Source of the DNA: Bolinopsis microptera
Lineage: Eukaryota; Ctenophora; Tentaculata; Lobata; Bolinopsidae
Direction of reading: 5' to 3'
Length of the DNA stretch: 64,000 bases
Assembly: GCF_026151205.1 (NCBI RefSeq)
Contig: NC_087076.1
Coordinates: 11,570,902 to 11,634,901, forward strand
The translations under genes and the position numbers were made by a program. The first letter of the stretch is position 1. The number at the start of each line of letters is the position of its first letter. The notes beneath the pieces were generated by a model that did not search any database, was not told the DNA's origin, and was given only the letters and a program-made list of their open reading frames with translations. Shown here in pieces: positions 37,707 to 51,236 of the stretch.

Positions 37707-38341
37707 CTAGTGTAACACCGGCCTACGGCCGGGATTTCACTGCCGCAGTTAAAATGGTAGAGTAATTATACCCGCTGAGTCAAAACCCGATTAGGCGAGC
37801 AATTCATTCGAGTGCCCTCCGGTATCCCACATATATGACTTAAAAGATATAAATTCTTATGATAATCAATAGAAATTAAACCCTTAACACCATGCACCAC
37901 ACCAGCCTATCATATTTGTGAACATGCATTACATTGTCCTATGAAGTATGAACTCTCACTAACAGTCAAACAGACCGTTGAGCACGTCCCGCCCCTAATA
38001 AGTTTTATAGTATTATATGACCAATGTAATATATACGCATGTAAATATACGCTACATATGCAGAGAGAGAGCTAGCCCCGTAACATCTTGCCGTTCGTTC
38101 TCAGGCATTAGTAGTAACATAATTTGTGTACAAAACCATCAATTTAAACCACTACACACCGGCCGGATTTTTATAAAATTTTGCTTATTGCTTCGTCCAG
38201 AGTTTGTCGTGCATTTCTATACCGAAAAAAAAAACCAGTCCGTAACTATTACCGTTTTTTTGTATACCGTTTCGGAATTCACACAGACACACACACAGAC
38301 ACACACACAGACACACACACATTCTGGTGTTATTAAGTTGA
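37707..38341 (-). mobile_element. Non-autonomous Helitron-like element, copy 6
   Basis: Hairpin and terminal ctag are intact apart from one inserted base. The acacacagac tract and gttga end are clean. Confidence 0.58.
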
Positions 38342-40132
38342 TAATTACACTTGTATACTGACCTTTGATCGTCTCATTGGCACAAATCCAAAATTATCAC
38401 TCTCTAACAACATATATTAAATGTGGATATCTGTTTTTTTTTAGAACTGTCCCCTGGTATCTATGCTCGTGTTGTTTCTGAAGTTGGTGAGGTTGATGTG
38501 GTAGTAACACTGCCCAATGTTGACTGGCGCCTTTATCACGGTAATGTGAATATGCATTCAATGTTAAATTGTATGTGTGCACCAAAAAGCTTTGAATTAG
38601 ATCTAGCTAAGATAAAATATTTGATAACAAATTAAGTCAATGTTAAAATGCATACCGAATGAAAATGAAATGAAGAACTAGTGTAGAAGTAATTATATCA
38701 ATATTGAATTCTTGTGTTGAGCCATATCAATTATATCATAAATATGCTAGGTACTGATAACAGCGAGGAATTTAACAGTGTTACGATAACAAACGCTGAA
38801 GTGACGAGGAAGCAGACGGTGAAGAGGTTAGTTTCCTCTGTTGTAGATTGAAGAAGAGAAATGTACATACCGAACGGTGGGCGTGAGAGTTTTCACCACA
38901 CTGTTCTATACTCAAACTCAAGATTCGATACTAAATTAATCATAACAATTTCCTAGAACAGCCTTCTTTTTGAAACATCAATTTAAATGGAATGCCACCT
39001 ATAACATAGGTATCTCTATTCTTTAAAGCTCGCTGTCAGGTTCCACTTAATTTCAGGAGACATAGACCTACTGTGACGTTTGTATCAGTGGTGACAGTTC
39101 TTATCCTGCTCGGTTGTTGATGTAGTTACTGTGACAAGACACGCAAACTCCAACTCACCACCAAGACCGGAGATAGTGAACGTTTCTTCTGTCAAGCAAC
39201 AGATATCAACAAGAATAATGGTAGTGATTTCATTCGATTAAAGGGACTAGTTGGACCACCTTACCTTCTTCATAAGAATATCTTTTTTTTTTTTTTTAAG
39301 TATGAAAATGTTTCGAATGTTGCTTTATTAGCCGGAACCTTTGTTCCGGTAGGTTTGCATCTTAAAATACTTTAAATGATTGTGCCACTATTTTAAACAA
39401 AAATACAGTTTTAGGAATTATCTGATAGTTGAAGTTGTAACATTAAAAACGATGGTGCTACAAGGAGTCATCCAGGTGGTTGAAGAGTACGGTACATGGT
39501 GAACTGGGGAAGTCAAGGGATCACGAGCCTTCCTCACAGAGATGCAGTGCTCCTGAAGAAGTGTGATTTGTCCGGGTGGTGGTCAATACGGTAACGAATG
39601 GCAACCTATTTTTAGGTGAGGTGTGTGTATAAATTGTGCAGCCCCGGGGATATTAAATTGTTTTATTTCTCGCTCCCTCTCTCAGAGTTTGAGATTGAAT
39701 AAACAATAATAAGTTTGACTCATATCTATAATCTCTTGAAATTTCTGTGCAATTCTAAGAAGAATTACGTGATTATTAAAGGGTCGCGTATGGGCAGTTT
39801 ACTTCTGGGCCACTCTGTATAATGGGTAGGCTCTGGCGTGTAGTCAGGGTCATACATTTATAATTAAAATATTTTTTAATTTTAGCAGGGAGATAATTTA
39901 TTAATCATCTCTTATTAACTGTCTAATTAACACTGTCTAATTAACACAGACTGTACGCGTAGGGATGATAAGCACTTTCGGAGAAAACAGTAACCCCGTT
40001 CTCTCTCTGAACGCCCAGGTCACCTTGTAAATATCACCGTTAAGAAAACAGGCTGCCTAACGGACTGGAGATGTACCTTTCCTTGGATAGGTATCCTGGT
40101 AGGTACTCTTTCCACTTAGGGACTGTTTTGCT

Positions 40133-40909
40133 GGGGTTGATGCAACGTCCAATTAAGTCAATTATTCCATAAAAACCCCAAACGACATTGACATTAATTG
40201 ACATTAATTGACATTAATTGACATTAATTGACATTAATTGACATTAATTGACATAATTGACATTATTCGATAAATATGTCAATATATGTCACGTCCTATG
40301 TAAGTTAGATCGGTTCAAAAAAACAAAATGTCCTTAAATAATTATGAGTATTTCTATCTGTTGATCCTTAGGTTCAAAACCACCAAAAATTTTCAGCTTT
40401 CCAACTCTTCCATCTTCGTCCCCACCGCCACGCCCATATTTTATTGGTTCATATACAGGTAAAATATCTAGAATCGGCTTTTTTAGGTATGAAGGAGTAA
40501 TGTTTAGCTGTTTAAAATTTCGTTATTCAAAAATAAATTGTCATGAAGGCATTTCGTTAATGTGGGTTTTAAGTTCCTGATGATGTTGAGAACCACGCCA
40601 CATTTGGATGGCCAAGCCCATTTAAGAAAATTAAATTTCGGGAAAACCGTATTATTTAGTTTTATTGTTTAATGATCTGAATTTTTCACATTTCCACATT
40701 CCATATGTGAGAAGTAGTGAATAAATTGATGATATAAACGTTCTAAAAGTGCTAAAAATATGTTATAACTACATAATCTCTGACGAAAAATATCATGTAC
40801 AATTAATGTCCAGTATTCCAAAATTTGCAAAATCTGACATAATTGACATTAATTGAAATAATTGACATTATTTACATTAATTGACATTAATTGACGTTGC
40901 ATCCCCCCC
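40133..40909. mobile_element. MITE with decamer subterminal arrays, copy 6
   Basis: Flanked by gttttgct on both sides. The left decamer array is the most regular in the window, with six consecutive exact attaattgac units near 40,193-40,252. Confidence 0.65.
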
Positions 40910-40920
40910 GTTTTGCTAGA

Positions 40921-41835
40921 TAGGTACCGACCCGGTCTAAAGGTTATGGCTGCCGACCAGAAAAGACCGATATTCCGGTTGTCGCATTTTTCCGGGCCGG
41001 AACCGGTATAAGAAGAAGATCTTTAAGGCTCCGGAAAATTGAGATTAATCCTTGATTGTGGTTTTATATCAATTATATATTAAAAGCCGATGTGGACACA
41101 ACAATGAGAAAGTCTTACAGTCCGACTAACTGTGTTCACGCCCTATTTCAAATTTCAACCAAACTCTGCGCTGTGACAGCAGTCACTTGTTGATATGGTT
41201 TGCGAGCATGCAGAGGTCGCCTGATTGATCTGCTGATGAGCAGAGCTAGAAACGAGTTGGAATAAAATCAAAAACATTGCAAGAATTCCACTGCCCTTGC
41301 CTAGCACAAATGTCAAATTGCTTCAGTAGTAAAGCCCAAGTCCAGCAGCAGTGCCGCTCTTATACGTTTCGTGGCGTCAATATAGACCGAGGATAATGTC
41401 CAGAAGTATTAATGGCATGATGGCCTTTTGTTTTAATCCTTGACATGTAAGGGGAGTTAGCAACGGGTTTGTTTACCACAATAAAGCAGGGACCCTCTGG
41501 GCTCTGCTTGAAATGCTCATAAGTAAAGCATAAATGGTAGCTGTTTTGACTCTAACCCAACTCAAAAATCTCACATCAACGGTCTTGACATTCGCTGACA
41601 GATAACAGGCGACCCGTGGAGGCGTGGAATATACCGGTCACTGAGAGGCAATGGACTGATGGACCCTTAGTAAGAATTATTGACAGAAATATTAACATTT
41701 TAGGAACACTTACAAAAGAAAATGTCCCGTTGAATACCGGCCAAATTTGGAAACCGGACCGAAACCGGAACCGAACCGGGATTAAGCCGAATAGTCCGGC
41801 TGAACCGGATTCAGCCGATATCCGGTCAGTTCCTA
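40921..41835. mobile_element. hAT-like non-autonomous element, copy 6
   Basis: Same ends. Each flank has one private base loss. Confidence 0.62.
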
Positions 41836-42263
41836 TGCTGAGGAGCTTTATTTCGACTCTGTCCATGCGATATTTCTTCTCTGGCTATTAAATATATTTA
41901 CTTGGTTACTTAAAAACTTACTATTGTTATTTTTATCGCGATGTTCTTTTATTCACACTAAATAATCCCCGTTTTTGACCCTGATATCCCTAACAGGCTC
42001 GTAACACTAATACAGGCATCTGAAGGACATGTACAACATAAGAGTGTACTGGAGGGTATCCTGCTAAACGCAAGTAGCCGCCAGAGTCCACCTCATTAAC
42101 CTGAAAACAAGGTGATTGTACCCCTGGTCTTGATGATGCTAAAGGGTCATTTAGTAGATAAAATTAAGGATTTACTGTGTGATACAGGTACGACAATTCT
42201 CTCCTGTAGCTACACACGTTAGAATGATTTGGTTTAGAAGTTGTAAACGGCATAAAATGTAAC

Positions 42264-42740
42264 AGGCAGGTGTATAAATAATTTGGGTCAAGTGTACCGA
42301 GGAGTAACACCGCTGACCCCGTGTGCCCCACCGCTATCCGCGTGCCCCTAATGTACCCCTATAACGCAGTCGTCCCCCTTATTCCAGGGACACTACGGTG
42401 GTTCTCGCCTGTTTCATTAAGAGGGCTGTTCCCCTATCGCCCTTTCCCTGACACCCTTGGCGCCCCCCAGGCGCCGGGTCTTCTTGGGCGCCCCCAACTA
42501 AATCTCGGTAGTCTTATTATTCTTCAGGTATTGGCTTATGTAGCCTTGGTAGCCACCCGCTTGTTTGTAGACAGTGTGACTCAGGCCCCGTGAGAATGCA
42601 TACGGGGACCTTAGCTACAGTGACCAGATCAGGGGGGTGGGGGGGACATTAAGTGTCTGTAGATAGTCGATCCGGTCGGTCATGTAGATCAGGGGGGGTC
42701 AGGTTCTTCAGTCTTATCGCTCATGTAGGTACTGAGAGTG
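42264..42740. other. Scrambled GC-rich stretch replacing E8 in copy 6
   Basis: All other copies have acagtgt repeats, E8 and the start of the minisatellite here. This copy has about 480 bases with no match to them, c-rich in the left part and g-rich with g runs in the right part. It grades into broken minisatellite words near 42,650-42,740. A 90-codon open frame at 42321-42593 has no recognisable product. A low-quality stretch of read is the simplest explanation; a true insertion with deletion of E8 is the alternative. Confidence 0.6.
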
Positions 42741-44084
42741 TCCGTCAGTAGGTCTGTAGGTTCGGGGGGATCAGTAGTCCTGTAGTTCAGTCAGTAGTCG
42801 GTACTTCAGTCCGTAGTCTGGACTTCAGTCCGTAGTCCTGTAGTTCAGTCAGTAGTCCTGTAAGTTCAGTCAGTAATCTGGACTCAGTCAGTATCTGTTA
42901 CTTCTGTCAGTAGTCTGTAGTTCAGTCAGTATCTGGAGTTCAGTCATAGTCTGTACTTCAGTCAGTAGTCGTACTTCAGGTCAGTAGTTGTACTTCAGTC
43001 AGTATCCTGTAGTTCAGTCAGTAAGTCGTATTCAGTCAGTAGTCAGTATCCAGTCAGTAGTCTGTACTTCAGTACAGTAGTCTGTTAGTTCAGTCAGTAT
43101 CTGTAGTTCAGTCAGTAGTCTGTACATCAGTCAGTAGTCCCCTGTACTTCAGTCAGTAGTCCTGTAGTTCAGTCATAGTCCTGTTAGTTCATGTCAGTAG
43201 TCTGTAGTTAGTCACGGGGAGTAGTCCTGTAGTTCAAGTCATATTCCTGTACTTCAGTCCAGTAGTCCTGTACTTCAGTCAGTAGTCTGTACTTCAGTCA
43301 GTAGTCTGTACTTCAGTCAGTAGGCCTGTAGTTCAGTCAGTAGTCTGTACTTCAGTCAGAAGTCTGTACTTCAGTCAGTATCTGTACTTCAGTCAGTAGT
43401 CTGTAGTTCAGTCAGTAGTCGGTAACGTCAGTCAGTATCTGTAGTTTAGTCAGTAGCATGTAGTTCAGTCGTAGTCGTAGTCAGTCATAGTCTGTAGTTC
43501 AGTCCAGTAGTCTGTAGTTCAGCCAGTAGTGTAGTTCAGTCATAGTCTGTACTTCAGTCAGTAGTCTGTACTTCCGTCAGTAGTCCTGTACTTCAGACAG
43601 TATCTGTACTTCAAGTCATAGTCTGTACTTCAGTCAGTTAAGTCTGTAGTTCAGTCAGTATCTGTACTCTCAGTCCAGTAGTCTGTAGTTATAGTCATAG
43701 CATGTAGTTCAGGTCATTAGTCTGTGAGTTCAGGTCAGTAGTCCTGTAGTTCAGTCAGGTAGGCTGTAGTTCATTCATGTAGTCTGTAGTTCCGAGTCGT
43801 AGTCTGTACTTCAGTCAGTAGTCTGTCTTCAGTCAGTAGTCTGTAACTTCAGTCAGTAGTCTGTAGTTCAGGTCATAGTCTGTAGTTTCAGCAGTAGTCT
43901 GTACTTCAGTCAGTATCTGTACTTTCAGTCAGTAAGTCTGTAGTTCAGTCAGTAGTCCTGTACTTCAGTCGTCGTCTGTACTTCAGTCAGTAGTCCTGTA
44001 GTTTCAGTCAGTAGTCTGTATTCAGTCAGTAGTCTGTAGTTTAGTCAGTAGTCTGTTGTTCAGTCTGTAGTCTGACTTCAGTCT
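42741..44084. repeat. 19-bp minisatellite, copy 7 (left end scrambled)
   Basis: About 1.34 kb is readable. The first hundred or so bases and the first marker variant are lost in the scrambled stretch to the left. The other two marker variants remain near 43,442 and 43,688. Confidence 0.94.
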
Positions 44085-45040
44085 GTCAGTCTTTATATCA
44101 CTTGTTTAAACTGCAGTGAATGAACCCTCGAGACCTCATCAATGGTCAATAGAATGATAATGAACAAAAATGAATATGATTATATCGTATAAATGATAGT
44201 GAATACGAAATGTTTTTAGTTATTGATGGATTTGCACTACCCCGAGGCAGTACTATTGCATTAACGCCTTAAAATGTTAATTACAATCAATTTAAAAAGA
44301 TATACACTCATACATAGAATAAAATAACACTATAGGGAATGAAAAATAGTTCTTATCGCTACACTAATTTAGAACATAATACAGAGTCTGAAAGAATGTC
44401 ACAGATATCTTTACAGAAAAATGGCAGTGACATTGTGGATGGCGTGGAGCATTGGTAAAATACCTCGAAGATAGTCATATTTCGTTCTCGGCATAAAAGT
44501 TTTGTGTATCGTTGCTGACTTACCGCAACTTTAATCACACCTTTTATCACACTTCCAAAACTGGCTAACGTAGCGACGTGATGTGGGTATTCTGAATTAC
44601 CAAATATGTCACGTGAACATCAAAACAGTTTGTTTAATGTAGATTTAAGCACGATATGTAAAAAACACCGAAATCAACTCCTCAACTCCTGAGTAGGCCT
44701 CAGAAGACTCTGTTGTAATTTTTGGCTCGTCCGATATCTGGCTGTTGATTTTCTCTTTCATCATCGGTGTATTTTTCTTCAAATTTCCACATGAGTAAGA
44801 ACCAATTTGACCGCTGCCAAAATTTACCTGAAACTGGCCGTGTTCCTGATGTGGGACTTGATTAAATACAAATTCTTTAAAAATTGTATTTTCAGAAAGA
44901 AAAGTAGAGCCATATATTCTCGAAAAATCCATAGCCAAAAAGTCTAAAGATGATGTCTATTGTCTGATCTGGGAAACCATTGGAAGATCTTACGATACAA
45001 GGTAAACGATAAACACCATTATAGTTAATTATATAATATA

Positions 45041-45675
45041 CTAGTGTATACCCGGCCTACGGCCGGGATTTCACTGCCGCAGTAAAAATGGTAGGAGTAA
45101 TTACCCGCTGAGTCAAAACCCCGGATTAGCGCGAGCAATTCTATTCGAGTGCCCTCACGTATCCAATAGTAGGCTTAACAGATAGTAATTCTTAATGAAT
45201 AATCAATAGAAATTAACCCTTAACACCATGCACACACCAGCCCAATCATAGTTGTGAACATGCAGTACATTGTAGTATGAAAGTATAACTCTCTTCTACA
45301 GTCCAAACAGACCGTTTGACACTCCCCTCCCCTAATAAGTTTATAGTATTATATGACCATGTAATATATAGCGCCATGTAATATATACGCCTACATATGC
45401 AGAGAGAGAGCTAGCCGAACTCTTGCCGTTCTTCTCAAGCCCATTTTATGTAATCATATATTTGTGGTAGCAAAACCAAACATTAAACCACTTACCACCG
45501 GCCGATTTTTATAAAATTTGCTTATTTGCTTCGTCAGAGTTTTGTGTCGCACTAAACCGATAAAACCAGTCCCGTAACTATTAGCCGTTTTTTTTGTATA
45601 ACCGTTCGAAATTACACACAGACACACACACAGACACACACACGACACACACACATTCTGGTGTTATTATGTTGA
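45041..45675 (-). mobile_element. Non-autonomous Helitron-like element, copy 7
   Basis: Clean hairpin cccggcctacggccggg and clean gttga end, with the expected length of about 635 bases. Confidence 0.6.
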
Positions 45676-47429
45676 TACTACACTTGCTATGGCCCTGACC
45701 TCTGTATCGTCCTCATTGGCACAAATCCAAATATCACTCTCTAACAACATATTAATGTGGATATTCTGTTTTTAGAAACACACTGACCCCTGGTATGCAG
45801 ATGCTCGGTGTTGTTTCTGAGTTGGTGAGGTTGATGGGGTGTGAACCTGCCCAATGGATGACTGGCTTTATCAAGTAATGTGTAATATGCCATTTCCTAT
45901 GTTAAATTGTATGTGTGGCAACCAAATAAAGCTTTGAATTAGATCTAGCTAAGATAAAATATTTTGATAAACAAATTAGTGCAATGTTTTGTAAATGCAT
46001 ACCGATGAAAAATGAAATGAAGAAACTAGATGTAAAGTAATTTATATCAATATTGAATTCTTGTGTTGAGCCATATCCAATTATTATCATAATATGCTAG
46101 GTACGATCTCAGCGAGGAATTTAAACAGGGTATCGAGAACAACGCTGAAGTGACGAGGAAGCAGAAGGTGAAGAGGTTAGTTTCCTCTGTTGTAGATTTG
46201 AGAAGAGAAATGTACTTACAGAACGGTGGCCGTGAGAGTTCACCACACAGTTCTATACTCAACTCAGAGATTCGATACTAAATTGAATCATAACAATTTC
46301 CTAACCATCCTGCTGTTGAACATCAATTTATAATGTAAGCCCACCTATAACATATTATCTCCTATTACTTTAAGCTCCTGTAAGTTCCACTTAATTTCAG
46401 AACTAGACCGTCTGTGACGTTGTATCAGTGGGACAGTTTCTATCCTGGCTCGTGTTATGTAGTTACTGTTGAACAAGACTACCAAACTCAACCTCACCAC
46501 CAAACCGGAGATGATAGAACGGTTCTGTCAAGCAACAGGATACAACAGAATATGGTAGGTGATTTCATTCGATTTAAAGACCTAGTGATCCACCTACCTT
46601 CTTCATAAGAATATCTTTTTTTAGTATGAAATTTTTCAATGTTGCTTTATTAGCCGGAACCTTATATCCGGTAGTTTCATCTTTAAAATACTTAAATATT
46701 GTGCCACTATTTAAACAACAATACAGTTTGTAGAGATTATCTGATAGTGGTGAAGTGATAAATTAAAAACGAGGGGTGTCTACAAGAGTCATCCCGAGTG
46801 GTTGAAGAGTACGGTACATGGAACGTGGGATCAGGGAGTAACAGCTTCCCTCAACAAGAGTGCAGTGCTCCTGAAGAAGTGGTGATATTGTCCGGTGGTG
46901 TCAATAACGGTTAACGATGGCAACCTTATTTTTAGGTGGGTGTGTTATAAATTGTGCAGCCCCCGGGGGATTATTATATTGTTTTTATATCTCTCTCCAG
47001 AGTTGAGATTGATAATACAATAATAAGTTTGACTCATAATCTATATCTCTGAAATTTCTGTGCCATTCTAAAAGAATTACGTGAGGTTATAAAGTCGCGT
47101 ATGGGCCGTTACTTCTGGCCGACTCTGTTAATTGGGTAGCTCTGGCAGTGTAGTCAGGGTCATAACATTTTAGAATTAAAATATTTTAATTTTAGCAGGG
47201 AGATAAATTATAATCATCACTATTAAACGGTCTAATTACACATCTAATTAACACAGGACTGACGCGGTAGGGATGAAAGCACTTCGGAGAAAACAGTAAC
47301 CACTTCTCAATTCTCTTGACTCAGTCACCTTGGTTAATATCACCGTTAAGAACAGGGCTGCTAACGGACTGAGATGTACCTCCTTGGGGGTATCCTGGTA
47401 GTACTCTTCCACTTAGAACTGTTTTTGCT

Positions 47430-48216
47430 GGGGGTGATGCAACGTCATTAAATGTCAAGTATTCCATAAAACCCCAAAACTACATTGACATTAATGACAT
47501 TAATTGACATTAATTACATTATTGACATTAATTGACATTTAAATTGACATAAATTGACATTATTCGATAATATTCAAGATATTCACGTCTATGTAGTTAG
47601 ATCGGTTCAAAAAAACAAAAATGTCCTTAATAATTATAGTATGGTTCTTATCTTTGATCCTTTAGTTCAAAGACCACCAAAAAAAATTTCAGCTTCCAAC
47701 TCTCCATCTTCGTCCCCACCGGCCACGCCCCATATTTTATTGTTTCTTATACAGTACAATAATTCTAGAATCCGGCTTTTTCTTTTTAGTATGGAAGGAG
47801 TAATGTTTAGCGTTTAAAATTCGTTATTCAAAATAAATGTCATGAAGAGGCATTTCGTTTACTGTGGGTTTTAAGTTCTGATGATGTGAGACCATCGCCT
47901 TGGATGGCCAAGCCCATTTAAGCAAAATTAAATCTCGGGATACGTATTATTTAGTTTATTGTTTAAATGATCTGAATTTTTTCACATTTCACGTTGATGA
48001 TTTCCATATGGGTGGATAGTAGTGAATATATGATGATTATAAACGGTCTAAAGTGGCTAAAAATATGGTAGAACTACATAATCTCTGGTCGAAAAATATC
48101 ATGTCAATTAATGTCAGTAGTCCAAAATTTGCCAAACAGACATTAATTGACATTAATTGACATAATTGACATTAATAGACATTAATTGACGTTAATTTGA
48201 CGTTGCCGTTCCCCCC
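47430..48216. mobile_element. MITE with decamer subterminal arrays, copy 7
   Basis: Same ends. Both flanks have an extra t in the gttttgct duplication. Confidence 0.63.
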
Positions 48217-48230
48217 GTTTTTTGCTAGAG

Positions 48231-49155
48231 TAGGAACGCGACCGTCTAGAGGTTTTGGCTGCCGAGACCAGCAAAGACCGGATATTTCCGGTTGTCGCAT
48301 TTTTTTTCCGGGCCGGAACCGGTAATAATAAGAAGATATTTAAGGCTGCCGAAAATTGAATTACTCCTTGATTGTGGGTTTTAATCAATATATAATATTA
48401 AAAGCCATGGACACAATGGAGAAAGTGCTAACAGTCCGCTAAAACTGTGTCTTCACCCGCCCTATTTCAAATTTCACCCAAACTTCTGCGCTGTGACACA
48501 GTCACTTGTGATATGTTGTGCGAGCAGTGCAAGGTCACTGATTGATCTGCTGTATGGCAGAGCTAGAAACGAGTTGAAATAAAATCAAAAACATTGCAAG
48601 AATTCACTGCGCAATGCTAGCACAAATGTACAAATTGCTTCAGTAGTAAAGCCCAAGATCCACACCAGTGCGAGCTCTTATAAGTTTCGTGGCGTCAATA
48701 TAACCGAGGAAAAATGTCCAAAGTTTTTTAATGGCATGATGGGCCTTAGTTTAATCCTTGACATGTAAGGGGAGGTTTGCCAACGGGTTGTTTACCACAA
48801 TAAAGCAGGGACCCTCTGGCTCTGCTTGAAATGCTCCATAAGTATAGCATAATGGTAGCTGTTTTTGACTCTAACCCACGTCAAAAATCTCACATCAACG
48901 GGTCTTGAACATTCGCTGACAGATACAGGCGACCGTGAGGCGTGAATTTACCGGTCACTGAGAGCAATGACTGGGACGGCCCCTTAGTAAGAATTTTTAC
49001 AGAAATATGATACAGTTTAGGAACACTAAAAAAAGAAATGTGCCTGTTGATATCCGGCCAAATTTTTGAAACCGACGAAACCGGAACCGAACCGAGATTA
49101 AAGCCGAATATCCGGCTGGAAACCGGATTCAGGCCGGATATCCGGTCAGTTCCTA
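48231..49155. mobile_element. hAT-like non-autonomous element, copy 7
   Basis: Left flank tgctagag, right flank tgctaggg. Confidence 0.63.
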
Positions 49156-49819
49156 TGCTAGGGAGCTTTATTCTACTATGGTCCATGGAGATATTTCTTC
49201 TTCTGGCTATAAATAATTTAACTTTTTGTTTTTTACTTAAAAACTTTACTATGTGTTATTTTATCGCGATGTTCTTTATTCACAGACAAATAAATCCAAT
49301 CCCCGTTTTGACCCTGAATATCCCTAACAGGGGCCCGTACACCTATACATCTAAGGACATGTACAACAGTAAGAGTGTACTGGAGGTGACCCTCAAACGC
49401 AAGTTAGCCCGCAGAGGTCCTCCTCATTAACCCTGAAAACAAGTGAGTTGTACCCGTCTTGGATGATGGCTATAGGTTCATTTTAGTAGATAAATTAAGG
49501 ATTTATCTGTGTGATAAGGTACACAATCTCGAACTGTAGCCTACTCACAACTAGGAATTTTTTGGTTAGAAGTTGTAAATCATAATGTAACATGTAAATC
49601 ATTGTAAATGTAACAGTGATAAATGTATCAGTGGAAATCAATTGCAAATGTAACAGTGTTAATGTAACAGTGTTACAACTCTTCAGACATGCTGTTGAGT
49701 ACATTGAACTGCCATGTAAAACTGGAGACACCCTGCTACCATCTAAAGAAGGTGTGATGTGGTGAGGATGTGGAGTGTCAGGGTTACTAAAGTGGGGTGT
49801 ATGTCTCGACTTGATGACG

Positions 49820-51236
49820 GTCAGTAAGTCTGTACTTCAGTCAGTAGTCCTGTAGTTTAGTCATTAGCAATGTATTTCAGTCAGTATCTGTATTCAGTCA
49901 GTAGACTGTAGTTCTTCAAGCGTGTTCAGTCAGTAGTCGTAGTTCCAGTCATTAACGTCTGTACTTCATCAGTTAGTTCTTGTACCTATCAGTCAGTAGT
50001 CTGAGTTCAGTCAGTAGTCTGTAGTTCAGTCAGAGTCTGTACTTCCAGTCAGTAGCTGTACTTCATCAGTAGTCTGTAGTTCAGTCAGTAGGCTGTAGTT
50101 CAGTCAGTAGTCTGTACTTCAGTCAGTATCTGAGTAACTTCATCAGTAGTCTGTACTTCAGTCAGTAGGTCATGTAGTTCATCATAGTCTGTAGTCAGTC
50201 AGTAGTCTGTGTACTCCAGTCAGTAGTCAGTACTTCAGTCCAGAAGTCTATAGTTCAGTCATATCTGTAGTTCCAGTCAGTATCTACTTCAGTCAGTAGT
50301 CCTGTACTTCTGTCATGTAGTCTGTAGTTCATCAGTAGGTTTTAGTTCAGTCAGTAGTCCTGAATTAGGTCAGTATCTGTAGTTCAGTCAGTAGTCGTAC
50401 TTCAGGTCAGTAGTCTGTACTTCAGTCAGTAGTCTGTACTTCAGTCAGTAGTCTGTACTTCAGTCAGTAGTCTGTAAGTTCATCAGTGGTCTGTACTTCA
50501 TCAGTAGGTCTGTACTTCAGTCAGTATCTGTACGTCAGTCAGTAGTCTGTTAGTTCAGTCAGTAGTCTGTACTCAGTCAGGATCTGTAGTTTAAGTCATA
50601 GCATGTATTCAGTCAGTATCTGTAGTCAGTCAGTAGTCCTGTAGTTCAGTCAGTCGTTCCTTAGTTCATCAGTAGTCCTGTAGTTCAGACAGTAGTCTGT
50701 ACTTCAGTCAGTAGTCTGTACTTCAGTCAGTAGCTGTACTTCAGTAGTAGTCTGTACTTCAGTCAGTAGTCCGTGTACTTCAGTCATTAGTCTGTAGTTT
50801 CAGTCAGTAGTCCTGTACTTCATCAGTAGTCATGAAGTTTAGTCAGTAGCATGTAGATTCAGTCAGTAGTCTGTAGTTTCAGGTCATAGTCTGAGTTCAG
50901 TCAGTATCGTAGATCAGTCAGTAGTCTGAGTTCAGTCATAGTCAGTACTTTCAGTCAGTAGTCTGTACTTCACTCATAGTCTGTACTTCAGTCCAGTAGG
51001 GTCTGTAGTTTCAGTCAGTATCTGTAGTTCAGTTCAGTAGTCTGTACTCATCTGGGGGGGTCAGTAGCTGTACGTCAGTCCGTAGTCTGTAGTTCGGTCA
51101 GTAGTCTTACTTTCAGTCAGTAGTCTGTACTTTCAGTCAGTAGTCTGTAGTTTCAGTCTGTAGTCTGTAGTGTCAGTCAGTAGTCTGTAGTTTAGGTCAG
51201 TAGTCTGTAGTTCAGTCAGTAGTCTGTACTTCAGTC
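49820..51236. repeat. 19-bp minisatellite, copy 8
   Basis: About 1.42 kb. Marker variant units lie near 49,856, 50,590 and 50,838. A run of eight g near 51,052 interrupts one unit and is probably a read artefact. Confidence 0.96.

Larger units (their letters stand above)
37563..42111 (+). pseudogene. RRP5/PDCD11-like partial gene, copy 6 (E1-E7; E8 unreadable)
   Basis: Exons: E1 37563-37667, E2 38445-38540, E3 38751-38826, E4 39057-39220, E5 39455-39615, E6 39950-40098, E7 41997-42111. E2 is well readable, with VVSEVGEVDVVV in one frame. E8 should lie at about 42,340-42,480, but that region is replaced by scrambled GC-rich sequence, so the exon is either lost or hidden by a poor stretch of read. 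Confidence 0.78.
44896..49819 (+). pseudogene. RRP5/PDCD11-like partial gene, copy 7 (E1-E8)
   Basis: Exons: E1 44896-45001, E2 45775-45875, E3 46101-46175, E4 46401-46554, E5 46775-46935, E6 47257-47397, E7 49331-49443, E8 49687-49819. E7 reads MYNSKSVLE before a one-base change. E8 ends in the consensus gacg before gtcagt, where the next minisatellite starts. Confidence 0.8.

Noticed and set aside
38281-38685. Open frames running through the ac repeat tract as secreted or membrane peptides
   Set aside because: Their Cys/Val or Thr/His repeats come from the acacacagac microsatellite, which is part of the Helitron-like element.
42321-42593. 90-codon open frame as a new gene
   Set aside because: It lies wholly inside the scrambled stretch found in one copy only, has no recognisable motif, and its low stop frequency follows from the local C richness.
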